This document shows, piece by piece, positions 1 to 23,996 of a stretch of 64,000 bases of DNA. Position 1 is the first letter of the stretch, and every line of letters begins with the position of its first letter. The notes beneath the pieces were generated by a model. The model had not been told where the DNA came from and ran no database searches. It worked only from the letters and a program-made list of their open reading frames with translations. The stretch comes from Balanoglossus misakiensis (Eukaryota > Hemichordata): positions 11,036,001 through 11,100,000 of the forward strand of contig CM082579.2 of assembly GCA_040954595.2 (NCBI GenBank), read 5' to 3'. Position numbers and translations under genes: made by a program.

Positions 1-195
1 TGATATGTACGGCGACTTTTGCATGTGCCAATTCTTTCAGATTAACCATATCTATACCAGCTTCTCTTACTTTATTGCTCATATCATATGCATATTTAAT
101 TCCAGGCTAACCACTAAGACTCGTTTTTGTCCAATCTGGGCCCAAAAAATTAACCCAACTTCTGGATGACCTTTGACCTACTTTCGCATATGTCA
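1..195. repeat. Fragment of the dispersed repeat also found at 49.9-51.6 kb
   Basis: The phrases TAATTCCAGGCTAACC, TGGGCCCAAAAAATT and GACCTTTGACCTACTTTCGC recur in the block at 49.9-51.6 kb. The rest of the stretch up to the first exon at 630 shows no supported gene. Confidence 0.55.
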
Positions 196-629
196 TTTGC
201 ATATACAGTATAAATGTATGTGTTCCTTGTATGTTGTGGAACATGGCACTTTATGGAGCAAATATGTTTGTTAATTACGCTCCTGCCTTATTCAAAGTTT
301 CAATTTTATCTTATTTAGCTGCTAAAAAAGTATTTTGCAAAAATGACAATCCAGTCCGTTGATTTATTCGACATTTCTTGATAAAATCCCACTTGTGGTC
401 ATCGTTCCGAAAAGACCAAAGCACAATATCAGATGATACGAGCAATGTGATTATACAAATTATCATACGCAGTCGGCCAGGTTATGATTGAGTGACGTGC
501 ATTAATATTGACGCATCGAATAAAAGCGCCTGGGTGTTCCCATAGCAACTGACTGATGTAATAGTATATACTCTGTATGCCCAACAGTTGAAATTGTCTT
601 TCGTGTGGAAAACAGAATGAAACACTGAG

Positions 630-13732
<13,103 letters not shown>

Positions 13733-14108
13733 TCACCGGACGAGTTTCAACAGCACCTAAGCGAACATCGATATCACGTTGACAAGGAAGAACAAAGCGT
13801 TGTAGAAAATCGTTATGTTTTGTATTATTAGAACGATATTACCAATTCTACAAAATTTCTCGAATTTAAACTATATGCTGACGATATCAAACCGTTGGGA
13901 ATTGATAGACTGGATTTTTCGATACATACTTTCATTATTATAATGACTTTAGAATCTTTCAATCTTGTGACATATTTATTTGAAAGGATGATGCTGGTCA
14001 AACTTAAATATTGATACATTTGCATGCACGCCGTAGGGGCCGACACATTCTTTATCATAATTTACATATACGAATAACCTATGAAATATAATATGTAATC
14101 TAGTGTAA

Positions 14109-14175
<67 letters not shown>

Positions 14176-14677
14176 AGGAGGAGGAGGAGGAGGAGGAGGA
14201 GGAGGAGGAGGAGGACGACGAGGAAGATGATATCCTCTAAAGTTTCATACAAATATCATGAAATTATGTGAGGCGGAGCTTTGTTTTATTTAACAATTAT
14301 ATCAATAAACATCCATAATAGTAAAGTTATGATAATTGTTTTGTTATTTGGATGGTGAAAAGGCAAGATTTACAAACATCCCTGGAGGGGCGGGAGGGTT
14401 GAGAGGGCGGCTTCAAAAATATGACACTGTGTCAGTATAGAGAGATCAGGGACATACTGTGACTGCAAAGGAGGGAATTGAAAATACAATGAATGTCAAA
14501 CGTCATGTGGCATGTTTACGACACTTTCCTGAGACAATAGAGAATCACATAATTTCGCGCAATGGCAAATAAGCACTCAGATTACCAAATTTTAAGTAAA
14601 ATGTCCAAAAGTGAAATAGTGTTAACTTTGCATCCGTTGAAAATAAATCGATGAAATGAAGAAAACCTTTCTACGCC
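13733..14677. other. Intergenic spacer, no gene seen
   Basis: Apart from the microsatellite at 14.1 kb this AT-rich stretch has no supported coding region. I looked for the transmembrane and PLAT exons expected after a polycystin-type GPS and saw none. Confidence 0.5.
14109..14225. repeat. (GAT)n-(GAG)n compound microsatellite
   Basis: A run of GAT units passes into GGA/GAC units between the SRCR-GAIN gene and the LRR relic. Confidence 0.9.
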
Positions 14678-14816
14678 AGACATCCCGAGAGTGTAAGTTA
14701 CGCCATGTCTCGGATGAAGAGAGATATTATAACCGATGAAGTTGTAATCGTATTTAGCAGGAATCCCATTAGCGCAATCGGCTCGGATGCGTTCAACTGG
14801 GTCTATAACTATCGTT
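14678..14816 (+). pseudogene. Relic of an LRR gene copy
   Basis: This stretch matches 17250-17365 of the neighbouring LRR gene. Shared phrases include CGGATGAAGAGAGA, AATCCCATT, GCGCAATCGG and GGATGCGTTCA, separated by substitutions and indels. It covers only the late-LRR part and has no open frame. It is the remains of a tandem copy of the LRR-Ig gene. Confidence 0.7.
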
Positions 14817-16543
14817 GTTGAAGGTAGAAAGAACTCCTGTATCTGTACGGAGCACTTTGGGTCTGTGTTAAAACTGTCTAACTTATTTTTACGTCTACCA
14901 TGCCTCGAGGTTAGCGCAAAATAATGACATCGACTTAAGCAACCGTGATAGCTTTTGGTATACAGTGAGACTTGTTAGGACCAGTTTCTTGGGCTACACG
15001 GAGAAGTTCACTGAACCCGGAAATACGACTGACATTAATATGGAAGCCTTTACTTGGGGGTGACCTTCGCAAACAAATGGTACTTTGTTTTTTTAAAGGG
15101 CGTTGTTCATTTTAACCCACAGCACAATTAAGATAGGCGTGGTCACACTACCATGGCGTAATTACTGTACCAAAACATTTGCAGATAGAGTCCAAAAACG
15201 GTGCTACGGTGCTAATGACACGAGGAAGTTCAAGTGAACATACATCCAATCATTCCTCTTTGATACCAGAGGTTCTTTGTAGATATGGTAAATTCCTAAT
15301 TTTGACATTGTGAATAGGAGACCTATTCAAAGATTGTAGTCTTTATAAAGGCTTTCAGAAACGTATTTTGCATATTAGAGGTGGCTACGTGCAGCCAAGG
15401 AGGTACCAATGCGACCAACCGAAAACTTTGTTCTCGACGGTAAACAACCCAGACACCCGATGTTGACATGGGTTACTTGAGAATGAAAAGATTACCCTTT
15501 GTTTGCAACAATACAAATTCAAACGTCCAAGCTGACCTACCCCAACCCTTCCCCTATCCTCCTCTTTCATTGAGAGCTTCAATATATTTACACACAACTT
15601 TTATGGCGTAACTTTAAAAAATTCGCTCAATGGTAGGACCAAGCAACTGTTTAGCTTGAGCGGAAAAACTTTATAACTGATCGGATAAGAATTTCGTTAC
15701 ATCTACACACGTTACGTCTATTAACAACCTCCCTGGACACATATTGGTGGCCCTTCTCTTTCATCATCCAATTGGAAAGTTGATTAGCTCGACCAACAAT
15801 CTCCCTAATCTGCCTGAAATAAACAGCATCATTGAACAAAGCTTGGCATGGCCTAGCAAAGATGACTCGACCTTTGAGGTGTTGACAACATGAAATACAT
15901 TAGGTCGACGGATGAAAATAGTTTTTTGCTGAGACCTGAAATGCATGCGATTATACATCTATAGTATCATTGAAACCTGTAATAAACATCAGGTACAGGT
16001 CTATAGGTACGCAAATAGAGCAAGTTATGTTAGGGCATTATGCGGTTCTTGGTGACTGCAGGTTGCCCGTGGGAAAGGTGTTTAGGTCAACGTATGTCCA
16101 TTTTACAATTGGGTCGAATGCCGAGGGGTTACGATGCCACTTGCCTCTGCACAGTGATCAAGGAAGCTTCCCATCGTCGTTACTCACGCATTGGCACACC
16201 TTGTTTATCATCAAAATCAACTCCGTTTATTGAAGTTTGTCTACCGGGTTTGTCTACCAGCTGCCTGAGGAATCATTTAATGCGCCACTGAAGTTGCCGT
16301 GAACAACCTCAAAGGAACGTTTGTTCGTGCGTTTGCGTATAAACCCTACAGCTGGTGGTGTTCGGTTTAATGTTGCTAGGTGAGAGATTGATTGAAATGT
16401 TGTACTGAAATTTCACTTTCCAGTTGAAGACATAGCCTGTCACAAATAGCCCTAATCAGTCTTTAGAAAGTGAAACACTTCGTACTGCAGCCATTCTCTT
16501 AACCGTTCATAATGTCGTTTTAAATATTTGTTTCCTACCACAG
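14817..16543. other. Intergenic spacer, possible decayed LRR material
   Basis: No intact gene is visible. Short + strand phrases near 15770-15830 read like single leucine-rich repeats (ISSTNNLPNLPE), possibly further decay products of the LRR tandem copy, but this is weak. Confidence 0.3.
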
Positions 16544-16583
16544 ATATCTCCCCACACGGCTATCTTTCTTTGCACCGAATGCC

Positions 16584-18027
16584 ATGGCTTGGATTAAATG
16601 GAAATCTGCTCTGGCACTGTTTATTTTCTGTTCTGCGATCTATGAAACGAGAGGCTGTCCAGCTGAATGCTCCTGCATTGGATCTGTCGATTGTAGTTCT
16701 AGATCTTTGACAGACATACCGCCAGACATTCCGTACGACGCTCGGACCTTACGCCTCGACTACAACAACATATCAGCAGTTCCACCTCGAGCGTTCAGTT
16801 CACTGTCACAGTTGCTTCAATTGAACCTCAACGACAATTCGATTTCGTCCATTTCGCACGAAGCGTTCCTTGGGCTGACCAGTCTAAATTATTTACACAT
16901 TGACAACAATAGTTTAACAACAATTCCTACCACTGTCTTTCATGATTTAGTCAACCTCTATGAATTAGATCTTCGAAACAATGCTCTGGTGTCACTATCA
17001 CCTAACCAGTTCAATCATCTCCGTCGCTTGTATTGGCTTAATCTCGACAACAACAGACTGCACCGACCGCCCAACATTGGTGCTCTTAATAGTCTGCGTA
17101 CATTATCACTTTCTCATAACTACATTAACAGTTTTCCTAGCAACTACTTCAGTACATTAACTGATAATACAGGTAGAGTTCCTATTGAAACACTGGATCT
17201 CGGTTTCAACAACCTCAGCACGATTCCAACATTTCAATCCGGTCTCAAGAATGACAGGTACGTCAAGTCCCGGATGAAGAGAGAATGGCCAAGTGACAGG
17301 AACAGGATTGTACTGAGTGGTAATCCCATTCGCGCAATCGGTCCGGATGCGTTCAGTTGGATATCGGAAAGTTCTGACTACCCTCCGGGTGAGGTGTTAT
17401 CATTACATCTTTCAGACATGGGTCTGGAGTACATTGATGATATGCCTTTCAGGAATTTATATTCATTCGATTGGATTGAGATTTATCTTCAAAGAAATCG
17501 GCTTTACACGTTAACAGAATCGGTCCTTTCTGCTATGTTTTTTAATCTGAGATATCCCGATTGGTATATAGACGTCATCGTTCACCTCGGCGACAATCCG
17601 TGGGTATGTGACTGCCGCCTCAAACCACTGAGGCAATTTCTAGAAGAAATGCGTTTGGTCTTCTACTACTACTTCTACAGTACGGACAGTCTGAATGGCT
17701 TTATTTGTCAAATGCCACAACGTACGCTGGTGTTCATTTCTCGGACATGTCAGTTGAAAATCTGACGTGCAGCCAGGAGTTTTTTGAGCACGTAATTTGG
17801 ACTGATGCAGTAGAAGGTGATGCGATTGAACTGGAATGTAACGTTACGTTACCGGAATACCAGAACCATCAGTGTATTGGATAAATCCAAACGGAGAGAT
17901 AATTAACACAAGTATCGCTACCAACACCACAGACCAACCCGAAGATCCAATACTCTCTATTAAACTTTTGAAAACATACGGTAGCATCACTGTGACCTTC
18001 ACAGTTTCTTTGGGTTTGGCCATCTAG
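16584..18027 (+). pseudogene. Secreted LRR-Ig receptor-like gene with two frameshifts
   Basis: The first frame (16584-17765, 393 residues) starts with a signal peptide (LALFIFCSAI). An LRRNT cap follows (CPAECSC...VDC), then about nine leucine-rich repeats and an LRRCT beginning NPWVCDCRL. Near 17725 the reading shifts. A second frame continues with VHFSDMSVENLTC, completing an LRRCT, and an Ig-like start (AIELECNVTLP) until a stop at about 17883. A third frame supplies VYWINPNG and ITVTFTVS, the rest of an Ig-like fold, ending at 18027. No transmembrane segment is seen. It was therefore an LRR-Ig protein of the kind expanded in invertebrate deuterostomes. Either it is a decaying copy or the assembly has two indels. 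An acceptor at 16543 suggests an upstream noncoding exon. Confidence 0.75.
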
Positions 18028-18329
18028 ATGTAATCACATGTACATTTGACCTCTTAATCCCAATGTTTATGAACAGATTGAAGAAACACTGTCTAACTCA
18101 AAAACATTGTACAAGGGTACCCATAGATGTTTTAACTTAACGTTGGTGTAAGATGTTCTATTATATTATACCAGTATATTGATGGTGTAAATCACTCTAT
18201 TTGATTGGTCGAGACACGGCACGTGACCGTGATATATTAGCCATATACCACAGTCATATATCATAGTTAAAGAAAATGCCTTTTTAAAATGTTTTATGCA
18301 AAGTTTCAATATACTGGCATAATATAATA

Positions 18330-18471
18330 GCAATAAAACACCCCCAGCCATGGTATACCACTCGATTTTGACCAGTTCAACTCCATATACGCACTCGCTA
18401 TCGCTCGTGCGTATATGTCGTGAACTGGTCAAAATCTCGTGATATACCATGGCTGGGGGTGTTTTATTGCT
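18330..18471. repeat. Near-perfect foldback (hairpin), arms about 64 bp
   Basis: The left arm (GCAATAAAACACCCCCAGCC onward, 18330-18394) is the reverse complement of 18408-18471 with few mismatches, around a 13-bp loop. No coding content. It is probably the centre or end of a foldback transposon. Confidence 0.85.
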
Positions 18472-19600
18472 TAATTTTATCACATGTAGTTTCCTGCATA
18501 GAAAAAGTTTACACACAGGTAATGGCACTGCAGCTATGCACTATATCGACATTTTAATCGAGTCACAACAATGATTATTATTACTGCTTTGTTTGGTATA
18601 ATGTGTAGATAATGTATCTGACGTCAACATGTTTTCAGATCTTACACTAAGCCACTGGGAGTATATATTTTACTGTAAAGTGAAAAACATTTCATAATAT
18701 AAGGAAATACTTTCTATAATGTGACATCAGATTTACAGAATGTTTTTTCTGTTAATTTAGACAACTAAGATGTCATCTATTTTCATTATATCTAATCCAG
18801 AAATATTCAGCACTACTTTTCAATCGTGAATTTTTATTCATAGTATTGTCAAACATTGTATTTTTTTCATGTTTTATCAAAGATGGGTAGAAGTTTGTAA
18901 ATTGGCTCTCTGCCAGCAACAAGACAAGTCGTAAAGTCTATTTCTTTTTTCAAGTGTGATGACACTGGTGTACGTGTTTTGTGTGTGTGTGTGTGTGTGT
19001 GAAACGATAGTGCATGTGTACTGCAATATTGAGGGCGCCCTCGTCGCTATTCACTGATGATAAATCATGTAAATTATTTGAATGAAAAAATGTAGTAAAA
19101 AGAAAAATAACGACTCAATGAACGAAATAATGAATTGAGAAAATAATTCAATGATAATAGTCATCTGATATTTTATTCTCAAAAGGTAAATGTTTAAAAT
19201 GTCAAATGTAAATGAAATAATTGAAATAATCATGTAAATTATTTTAACGAAAAACTTGAATAAAGAGAAAAATAATGACTTAATCGAAAAAACACGAATT
19301 CAAAAAATAATTTAATGATAAAAGAAACCGAAGTTATCAAATAATTGCCCATTAATTGCAAAGTCATGATGAAATGTGTTTTAGCAATGAACTTTCATTT
19401 TGAATGCCATTTCGACGACGACGGCGCCCTCATCACGTCTGGCCCTCATCAACCTTTACAGTGCCCGGCTAAGGCTTGGCTAATATTGCATTTGATGTTT
19501 TCTTCCACTTTTAAACATTGGTTTTCACGGACAACATACTAGTATTCTACAGAACAATCTAGATTTTTCGACATCTTTTATTTGGTATCATTATTATTTG
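18472..19600. other. AT-rich spacer, no gene seen
   Basis: The sequence is AT-rich, with a short (TG)n run near 18977-19001 and two loosely similar AATAATTGAAATAA-rich stretches at 19060-19330. No coding signal was found. Confidence 0.5.
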
Positions 19601-19625
19601 CATAATTAACTCCGCCTCTATGTAA

Positions 19626-19661
19626 TGACGTCATGTGACCCTCCATGACACGTATATAAAT
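19626..19661 (+). promoter_or_regulatory. CRE palindrome plus TATA box, ZFAND1 promoter
   Basis: TGACGTCA (19626-19633) is a full CRE (CREB/ATF site). TATATAAAT lies at 19653-19661. The start codon at 19768 is about 107 bp beyond the TATA box, which suits a transcription start near 19685. No transcript evidence is available. Confidence 0.55.
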
Positions 19662-19767
19662 ACAGTACCGACGACCATTACAACTCGCATAGCACCATTC
19701 AGTGCATTGATAACCGACAGTCGCGTTAACAGTACAGTTTTCTCGAATATTTGTAGTAGACGTTGCG

Positions 19768-20208
19768 ATGGAGTTTCCAGATCTGGGAAAACACTGTAGT
19801 GAATCAAGTTGTAAACAACTGGGTAAGATTGAACTCTCAACGATTTTTCACTGCCTGAATGCCTCGACTCGATCGAGACAAGATGTGTAATTTCAGTTCA
19901 GTTGTGTAAGGTTTTAACAGTAAATACGTAAAGCAGACTGTTGTTACAAATATATATTTGTCATTCTAGTGGTGTTAACTTTGAACAGCAACATGCGAGT
20001 CTCAGTCTACAGATAGTTGCGCACCAGACCACGATGATTAAGGGCTTTTGAATGAAAATCATCAATATGGCTGACGATCCGTTATTTACTTCCGGTTATT
20101 CACTAGATGAGAAATCACGAATTTTTATCGTTGTATGTTTACATCGATTATGTTCTCTTTCACAGATTTCCTGCCAATGAAATGTGATTCTTGTCAAAAG
20201 ATATTTTG
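19768..20208 (+). CDS. ZFAND1: AN1-type zinc finger protein 1, first two exons only
   Basis: Exon 1 (19768-19822) starts in a good Kozak context (GCGATGG) and encodes MEFPDLGKHCSESSCKQL. Exon 2 (20166-20208) encodes DFLPMKCDSCQKIFW and ends in phase 2 at a GTAAGT donor. The order of residues matches the N-terminus of ZFAND1, whose first AN1 zinc finger begins LGxHC...C..DFLPFxCDxCxxxFC. ZFAND1 is a stress-granule factor working with the proteasome and p97. The rest of the AN1 finger, the second finger and the C-terminal region are absent from the window. The next downstream coding exon belongs to WDR55 and starts in phase 0, so the two do not join in frame. The gene is either truncated by rearrangement or cut by an assembly collapse. 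Confidence 0.7.
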
Positions 20209-20885
20209 GTAAGTCAATGATAGTGTCTGGCTGTGTAATCATTTCTGAAAACTTTCTAGTTTTCACAGTTCTGTCTGAACTTTAAAACTATGTACTGTGT
20301 ACCTATTGGACAAATTCAGCTGATCACCCTGACGAACGTCTGTCGTCAGTGTCATGACTAATCCGGCCTGCAGTGTATTCAGTTTGGAGCTATTGTTAAG
20401 TGATTGTCATGGCAGCTAGCTGTGCTAAAACGAAACAAAACTATGGTTTCACCATATATGCATCCCTTCATCAGTGGTTCCCCATTTGGCAAAACATTTC
20501 CCCCTGATGACAAGTTTGCATGTTAACTCTCTGTGGCAGGTCTGTGTGTTGTTACCAGTTATGGTTGGAGTCACACTAACAGCCAGTATTAAAGGTATAC
20601 GGTCACCTATGGAAAATTAGCTATAGTTACCATGGCAAATTGAGACCTAGCCAATCACAGATTTTCAGTGGGTGGCACACACGAAAAAAAAAGAGCGCCA
20701 CCATATGTTCTTTAGAACACTCAAATACGCCATTTTAGCCATATATGGGCGTATGTAAATTGCTAGGTGACTGTATACCTTTAATAGTCCGAACAGTTTT
20801 CCTAAAACATGCTGGAAGTTTGGTGCGCGATGTACCTGCAGGTAATACTGTCTCAGTGAATTTCACCAATCCTCTTTCTTTGCAG

Positions 20886-21670
20886 CGTGACAGGAAAGTT
20901 GTGTGCGGCACAGGAGATGGTGTCCTGAATATTTTCAACTGGTCTGAGTGGGGAAATATCAGCGATCGGTTCCCAGGTCATCCTTTGTCTATCGACTGCA
21001 TGATACCAATCACAGATGATATCATATGCACTGGGTCTTTAGATGGCATCATCAGGTAATGAGGGTCAGTCTATTTCCATCACATGACAGCTGCAGGGTG
21101 TTTGATACAAGAATCTATCATGACTGAGGGATTTGACCTGCAAAATACCAGTCAATGCAGTTTGCAATTCATTTCTACACCAATGTTGCAGTGGCACCAG
21201 TCATACTACATTATCAAATTCATTGTCCGTTTAATTGTGAATGTCCTTCATCATCAATATTATGGTCAGAGATGACCATCCCTCGTGCAGGCTAAATATC
21301 ATGATATTGCCCTCGCTTATCATGTGTTATAATTTGACTATTGTTCACTCGATGGCAATACATCAGTCGTTGTTATTTTTTTCTTCAATTTTGTTTTTTC
21401 AGGGCTGTTCACGTTCTGCCCAACAGATTCTTAGGTGTTGTTGGAGAACATGAAGACAATCCTATTGAAAGCTTGGCTCTTTCCCATGATGCTTCACTGT
21501 TGTTTAGCAGCTCCCATGATCAGAAAATCAAATTCTGGAATGTCAGTGACTTGGACAAAATCGATGTAGACCCGAGAGAGAAAGTGAGAAAAAGGAAAAT
21601 GAAAAACAGGAAGTTGAATACAACCGGAAAAGTTCAGGAAGACTTTTTTGCTAATCTTGTGGGAGATTAG
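20886..21670 (+). CDS. WDR55: WD repeat-containing protein 55, C-terminal two exons
   Basis: Exons 20886-21055 and 21403-21670 join in phase 2 and encode about 145 residues. GDGVLNIFNW, SIDCMIP, CTGSLDGIIR, VLPNR, ALSHDASLLFSSSHDQKIKFW and a basic tail ending QEDFFANL match the last WD blades and tail of WDR55, a nucleolar protein needed for rRNA processing. The N-terminal blades and a start codon are missing: the region before 20886 holds no further WD exon, only the end of ZFAND1. A polyadenylation signal lies downstream. The identity is firm. Whether the locus is real or misassembled is open. Confidence 0.8.
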
Positions 21671-21804
21671 GGAAGTTTACAGCTGGAATTTTGACCCAAT
21701 TTGTATTATTTAATATGTAGCAGAAATATTTGAACTTTTTATTCAAAGCATTGTACAAATGTTTATTTCTGATATGATTGAAAAATTTACAATGACGTCT
21801 TTAG

Positions 21805-21810
21805 AATAAA
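21805..21810 (+). terminator. AATAAA polyadenylation signal of WDR55
   Basis: AATAAA lies 135 bp after the WDR55 stop codon in an AT-rich 3' region. Confidence 0.55.
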
Positions 21811-21927
21811 GCAACCGGTCAAAAATTCAAACAACGTGCATTTCTTTCATTTTGTCTTGCTCTGCATGATAGTCAGAGTAACGGTATTCTATTAAACTAT
21901 TAAACTGTTATTCTGACACAAATTCTA

Positions 21928-22146
21928 GGATATGAGAGAAAAAATCTCGCCAAAATGAATAAATGGTAAACACCGATTATTCATTTTGGGCAAGTTTTTA
22001 CTCTCATGTCTACAAGTGGGAAGGAAGTTGTGTGTGGTTGAACGTTGATTCACTATATATCCACATGTAGAATAACATAAACGGTGTCTTGTATCAAACA
22101 TAATTAATGGAAAAAGGGCAGCGAGAGAGAGACTTTGTCCCTTTAA
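21928..22146. mobile_element. TTAA MITE, family 'GGGACAAAGTC', right-hand part (copy 1)
   Basis: The copy runs through the central palindrome (CGCCAAAATGAATAA...TTATTCATTTTGGGC) to the right end GACTTTGTCCCT, followed by TTAA. The left arm is lost. Related copies lie at 45.2, 54.7, 57.0 and 60.7 kb. Confidence 0.75.
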
Positions 22147-23529
22147 CCCCTTGACAACCAATACCTATGTAATCATATATACCAGAAATACCATACATGT
22201 AGATTCCAGTTAGATTATGATGTTTATTTATGGCACTTGAGGTACACCAGTATAACTAATAAAGCTGTTATTTTTTCCCGGCAATCAAAGTTTATTGCAC
22301 ATGCATATTTCGACAATAATTTGACTATTTAAGTAATTCACTTAAATCTGACAAAAGTAAGAAAACATATTTCGGCTGGGATGTTTGTGGTGATCAGCAA
22401 TGCATCTAGTTTCAATGACACTGCCAGCTTTGGTACTCTTCCTAAATGCCTGTGAAAGTCTAGAAATCAAAATTACTCCTGGGAAGTCCTCAACTCAATA
22501 AATGTACTCTTGTGACTGATGAGAAAGGTGAGTAAGTTACCATTTTACATTTTGTATCAAAAAATGTCAAATGCTCTGATTAGAAGATTTCAAATGCAGT
22601 TGAATGAGAAACAAACTTGTGAATTTCCAATCTGATTAAAATCAGATGTAGAGATCAGATTGGTGAACTTCATTCTCTCATCCGTTAGCTGTACTGCACA
22701 TCTTTGCCAGATTAATTCATGGGTTCTACTATTGAAGTAACATGAAACAAGTATTTTGGCCAATCGAAAGTCTGTTTTTGTCATTACCGGTAAATACATA
22801 CTAATAAATTGCACATTTGTTAATTGCACAAACATACAGTGACAATTTCAATCCAGAAGTCGGTGATACAAAGATCAAAATATCACAAACACTTATTAAC
22901 GTTCAAAAATGTCCTGAGTGGAAGTGTTCTTTGAAAAAAAATATCTGAGAAATTGCTTACAGTGACTCTGTTTAGATCTTGTGAGCTTTGCTCTGGCATT
23001 TGATACAATTCAATTAGATTTTTGCCGTTTGTTGCAAACGGATGAGATTTTCCTTTATTGCACATCATTGCTGAGAAGTAACTGGAAAGGTTCATGGTTT
23101 TGTGTCCACATGCTAGCTGAACAATAATATGGCTTAATATAGCACTTTATAACTAAGTCATGTTTAAAGGCCCATGAACTGCAGCTCTATGAATCATAAT
23201 TTGCCAATCTCAAAAAGTTTTCTGAAGATATTCCAAGTATTCTACGATTGCTACCCATTCATTGATTTAACTATAATGTATGTCATGCAGGCTGGACAGT
23301 AGTTTATAGGTTACACTTCACTTTTTGGACCTATTCATGTGTTTGGATAGAACACACACCAGAGGTTCCTTCAGGTTGATTTGTCATCAGACTGTCCTAA
23401 TTAATCTGCTTCTGTTCAATTATATTCAGTAATTATATCTACACAGAGAGGGTTCCAAGCACAAAATCATTCATTTCAGGTACATGATCAAGACATTAAA
23501 GTTTTCTTTCCATTTGCTTTTTTGTCATA
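22147..23529. other. Convergent 3' spacer between WDR55 and PGAP2
   Basis: No coding region is supported. It probably holds 3' untranslated sequence of PGAP2 (minus strand) and unremarkable AT-rich DNA. Confidence 0.4.
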
Positions 23530-23754
23530 TTAAAGGCAATAGATCGTCTCACGCGCATGCGCGTAACTTCCATTCAAATAGTGGACTGCCTTTGCTTCCT
23601 TGTATATTACATGCGCACCGTATAAGTAGATTCTGGTTTTGTCCCTCCTTTTTACCCAAGCTAGTGTCTTTTCCCGATCTCCGACACAGATTATGGTCGC
23701 TGCCATCAGCGGCTACAGCTGGAACATGCGTGTGAGACGAGCTAGGCGCTTTAA
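23530..23754. mobile_element. TTAA MITE carrying a GCGCATGCGC motif (copy 1)
   Basis: A 217-bp element lies between TTAA at 23530-23533 and TTAA at 23751-23754. Its ends are imperfect inverted repeats (TCGTCTCACGCGCATG against CATGCGTGTGAGACGA). A second copy lies at 54.1-54.4 kb. Confidence 0.8.
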
Positions 23755-23996
23755 ACAGATATTGTCACAATGGACAGAAGTCAGTTCCATACATTCCAAT
23801 GGGTGGTAACCATGTTGTGGCAATAAACTTAATAATACTTGCATACATATCGTTCAGTATCTACGCGAACTAATTTTAGTTTAAGCATAAAATAATGCCA
23901 AAAGTGACAACTTGAAAGTCTTTATCTGCGCAGTCCCTAAGGTAGTTGCCGGCAGTCATAGAGCACTGTAGTGGCACACACTGGTTAGTCTGTCGA

